A stretch of DNA of 6,561 bases from an uncultured Thalassospira sp. (GTDB lineage Bacteria; Pseudomonadota; Alphaproteobacteria; Rhodospirillales_A; Thalassospiraceae): assembly GCA_946885765.1 (NCBI GenBank), contig CAMPHD010000187.1:1-6561 (forward strand). Direction: 5' to 3'. A program made the translations under genes and the position numbers. The first letter of the stretch is position 1, and every line of letters begins with the position of its first letter. The notes below the pieces were generated by a model. That model saw nothing but the letters and a program-made list of their open reading frames with translations, was not told where the DNA came from and searched no databases. Positions 6,242-6,561 of the stretch are shown here, one piece after another.

Positions 6242-6303
6242 GCTCTCGAGCATACGAAACACACGATATCCGTGATGGGACACGGGCTTCGAGAGCATTT
6301 TTT
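6242..6303 (+). promoter_or_regulatory. Terminator-like hairpin in flagellin leader
   Basis: GCTCTCGA (6242-6249) pairs perfectly with TCGAGAGC (6289-6296), and A then six T's (6298-6303) follow immediately. This is the form of an intrinsic terminator, but it lies downstream of the predicted sigma-54 start and upstream of the flagellin ATG. The 39-nt loop carries an inner hairpin. It could be an attenuator, the 3' end of a small leader RNA of about 70 nt, or an mRNA-stabilising structure. The stem is clear; the function is inferred. Confidence 0.6.
6270..6285 (+). promoter_or_regulatory. Inner hairpin with GGA loop, candidate CsrA site
   Basis: CCGTG (6270-6274) pairs with CACGG (6281-6285), exposing the loop ATGGGA with GGA at 6278-6280. 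CsrA/RsmA typically bind GGA in a hairpin loop. An alternative 4-bp stem, CACG (6262-6265) with CGTG (6271-6274), excludes this one. Binding is speculative; the link to fliW next door is the main reason to consider it. Confidence 0.35.
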
Positions 6304-6314
6304 CAGACTACACA

Positions 6315-6329
6315 GGCTCCGATGGAGCC
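6315..6329 (+). promoter_or_regulatory. Hairpin just upstream of flagellin ribosome binding site
   Basis: GGCTCC (6315-6320) pairs with GGAGCC (6324-6329) around a 3-nt loop (GAT), ending 8 nt before the Shine-Dalgarno. It could influence ribosome access or protect the mRNA 5' region. A GGA at 6324-6326 lies in the stem. Confidence 0.45.
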
Positions 6330-6337
6330 ATCCATGT

Positions 6338-6343
6338 AGGAGG
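6338..6343 (+). promoter_or_regulatory. Strong ribosome binding site for flagellin
   Basis: A full AGGAGG Shine-Dalgarno is 5 nt before ATG 6349, the strongest in the window and suited to a very highly expressed protein. GGA at 6339-6341 and 6343-6345 lie in or beside it, as in Bacillus hag, where CsrA binds over the Shine-Dalgarno. Confidence 0.85.
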
Positions 6344-6348
6344 GAAGT

Positions 6349-6561
6349 ATGGCTCTTAATATCATCTCGAACTATGCGGCAAACGTTGCGCACCGCAACC
6401 TGCAAGAATCCGACACCATGGCGACCCGTTCGCTTTCAAAACTGTCGTCGGGTACCCGTGTTGTTTCGGCTCGTGACGATGCTGCTTCGATGGCAATCGG
6501 TGCCCGTCTGAACGCAACCACCCAGGCTCTTAAAACGGCAACCGTCAACGTTGGCCAGGCC
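6349..6561 (+). CDS. fliC: Flagellin, N-terminal part (3'-truncated by window edge)
   Basis: The first 71 codons of a flagellin, the filament subunit exported by the flagellar type III system. The protein starts MALNIISNYAANVAHRNLQ, followed by SLSKLSSGTRVVSARDDAAS (residues 28-47) and MAIGARLN, the standard D0/D1 flagellin N-terminus (compare KLSSG-x-RI-x-SA-x-DDAA in other flagellins). The reading frame is open to the last base, so the central domain, C-terminus and stop lie beyond the window. Codon choice is biased to CGT, GGT, GTT, GCT and CTG, as expected for a highly expressed gene and unlike flgK. It follows its own sigma-54 promoter, a structured leader and a strong ribosome binding site. 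The symbol fliC is generic; alphaproteobacterial flagellins are also named flaA or fljK. Confidence 0.95.
   Translation, partial: MALNIISNYAANVAHRNLQESDTMATRSLSKLSSGTRVVSARDDAASMAIGARLNATTQALKTATVNVGQA

Noticed and set aside
6142..6511. Two short + strand frames across the fliW-flagellin gap and into flagellin
   Set aside because: They run through the terminator, the sigma-54 promoter and the leader hairpins, and the second continues out of frame over flagellin codons. Neither has a good ribosome binding site.

Overview
This window is a late flagellar gene cluster, all on the + strand, from a Gram-negative alphaproteobacterium. The flagellar P-ring protein FlgI implies an outer membrane. The FlgJ homologue is only the short rod-binding domain, as is common in Alphaproteobacteria. 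The flagellin N-terminus and moderately high GC resemble Rhodospirillales such as Thalassospira. That genus-level guess is from memory and unconfirmed.

Layout: (1) flgI, cut by the left edge within its signal peptide, encodes the P-ring. (2) A short flgJ/cheL-type rod-binding gene starts inside the flgI stop codon (TGATG). (3) An flgN-like export chaperone gene starts inside the flgJ stop codon (TAATG). (4) flgK encodes an unusually long (803 aa) hook-filament junction protein. (5) flgL, 27 bp later, encodes the second junction protein. (6) After 80 bp comes fliW, a flagellin-binding assembly and regulatory factor. (7) A 216-bp intergenic region holds a hairpin terminator for fliW, a full-match sigma-54 promoter, and a structured leader of about 114 nt. 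(8) The first 71 codons of a flagellin gene run off the right edge. No gene-free stretch exceeds 300 bases, and no mobile elements, tRNAs, rRNAs or CRISPRs were seen.

The genes follow assembly order: P-ring around the rod (FlgI), rod assembly (FlgJ), chaperoning of FlgK/FlgL (FlgN), junction (FlgK, FlgL), then filament (flagellin) with its homeostasis factor FliW. Overlapping or closely spaced flgI-flgJ-flgN-flgK-flgL suggest one operon, with fliW possibly included. Flagellin has its own sigma-54 promoter.

The least routine part is the flagellin leader. Between the sigma-54 promoter and the start codon it has a terminator-like hairpin followed by six T's, an inner hairpin with GGA in its loop, a further hairpin just before the ribosome binding site, and GGA in the Shine-Dalgarno itself. 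With fliW next door, this suggests FliW-CsrA-type control of flagellin, possibly combined with attenuation. No csrA is visible here, so this is a hypothesis. FlgK also stands out: its central region appears to hold three flagellin-hook-IN-like modules, one of which looks inserted into a normally continuous segment.
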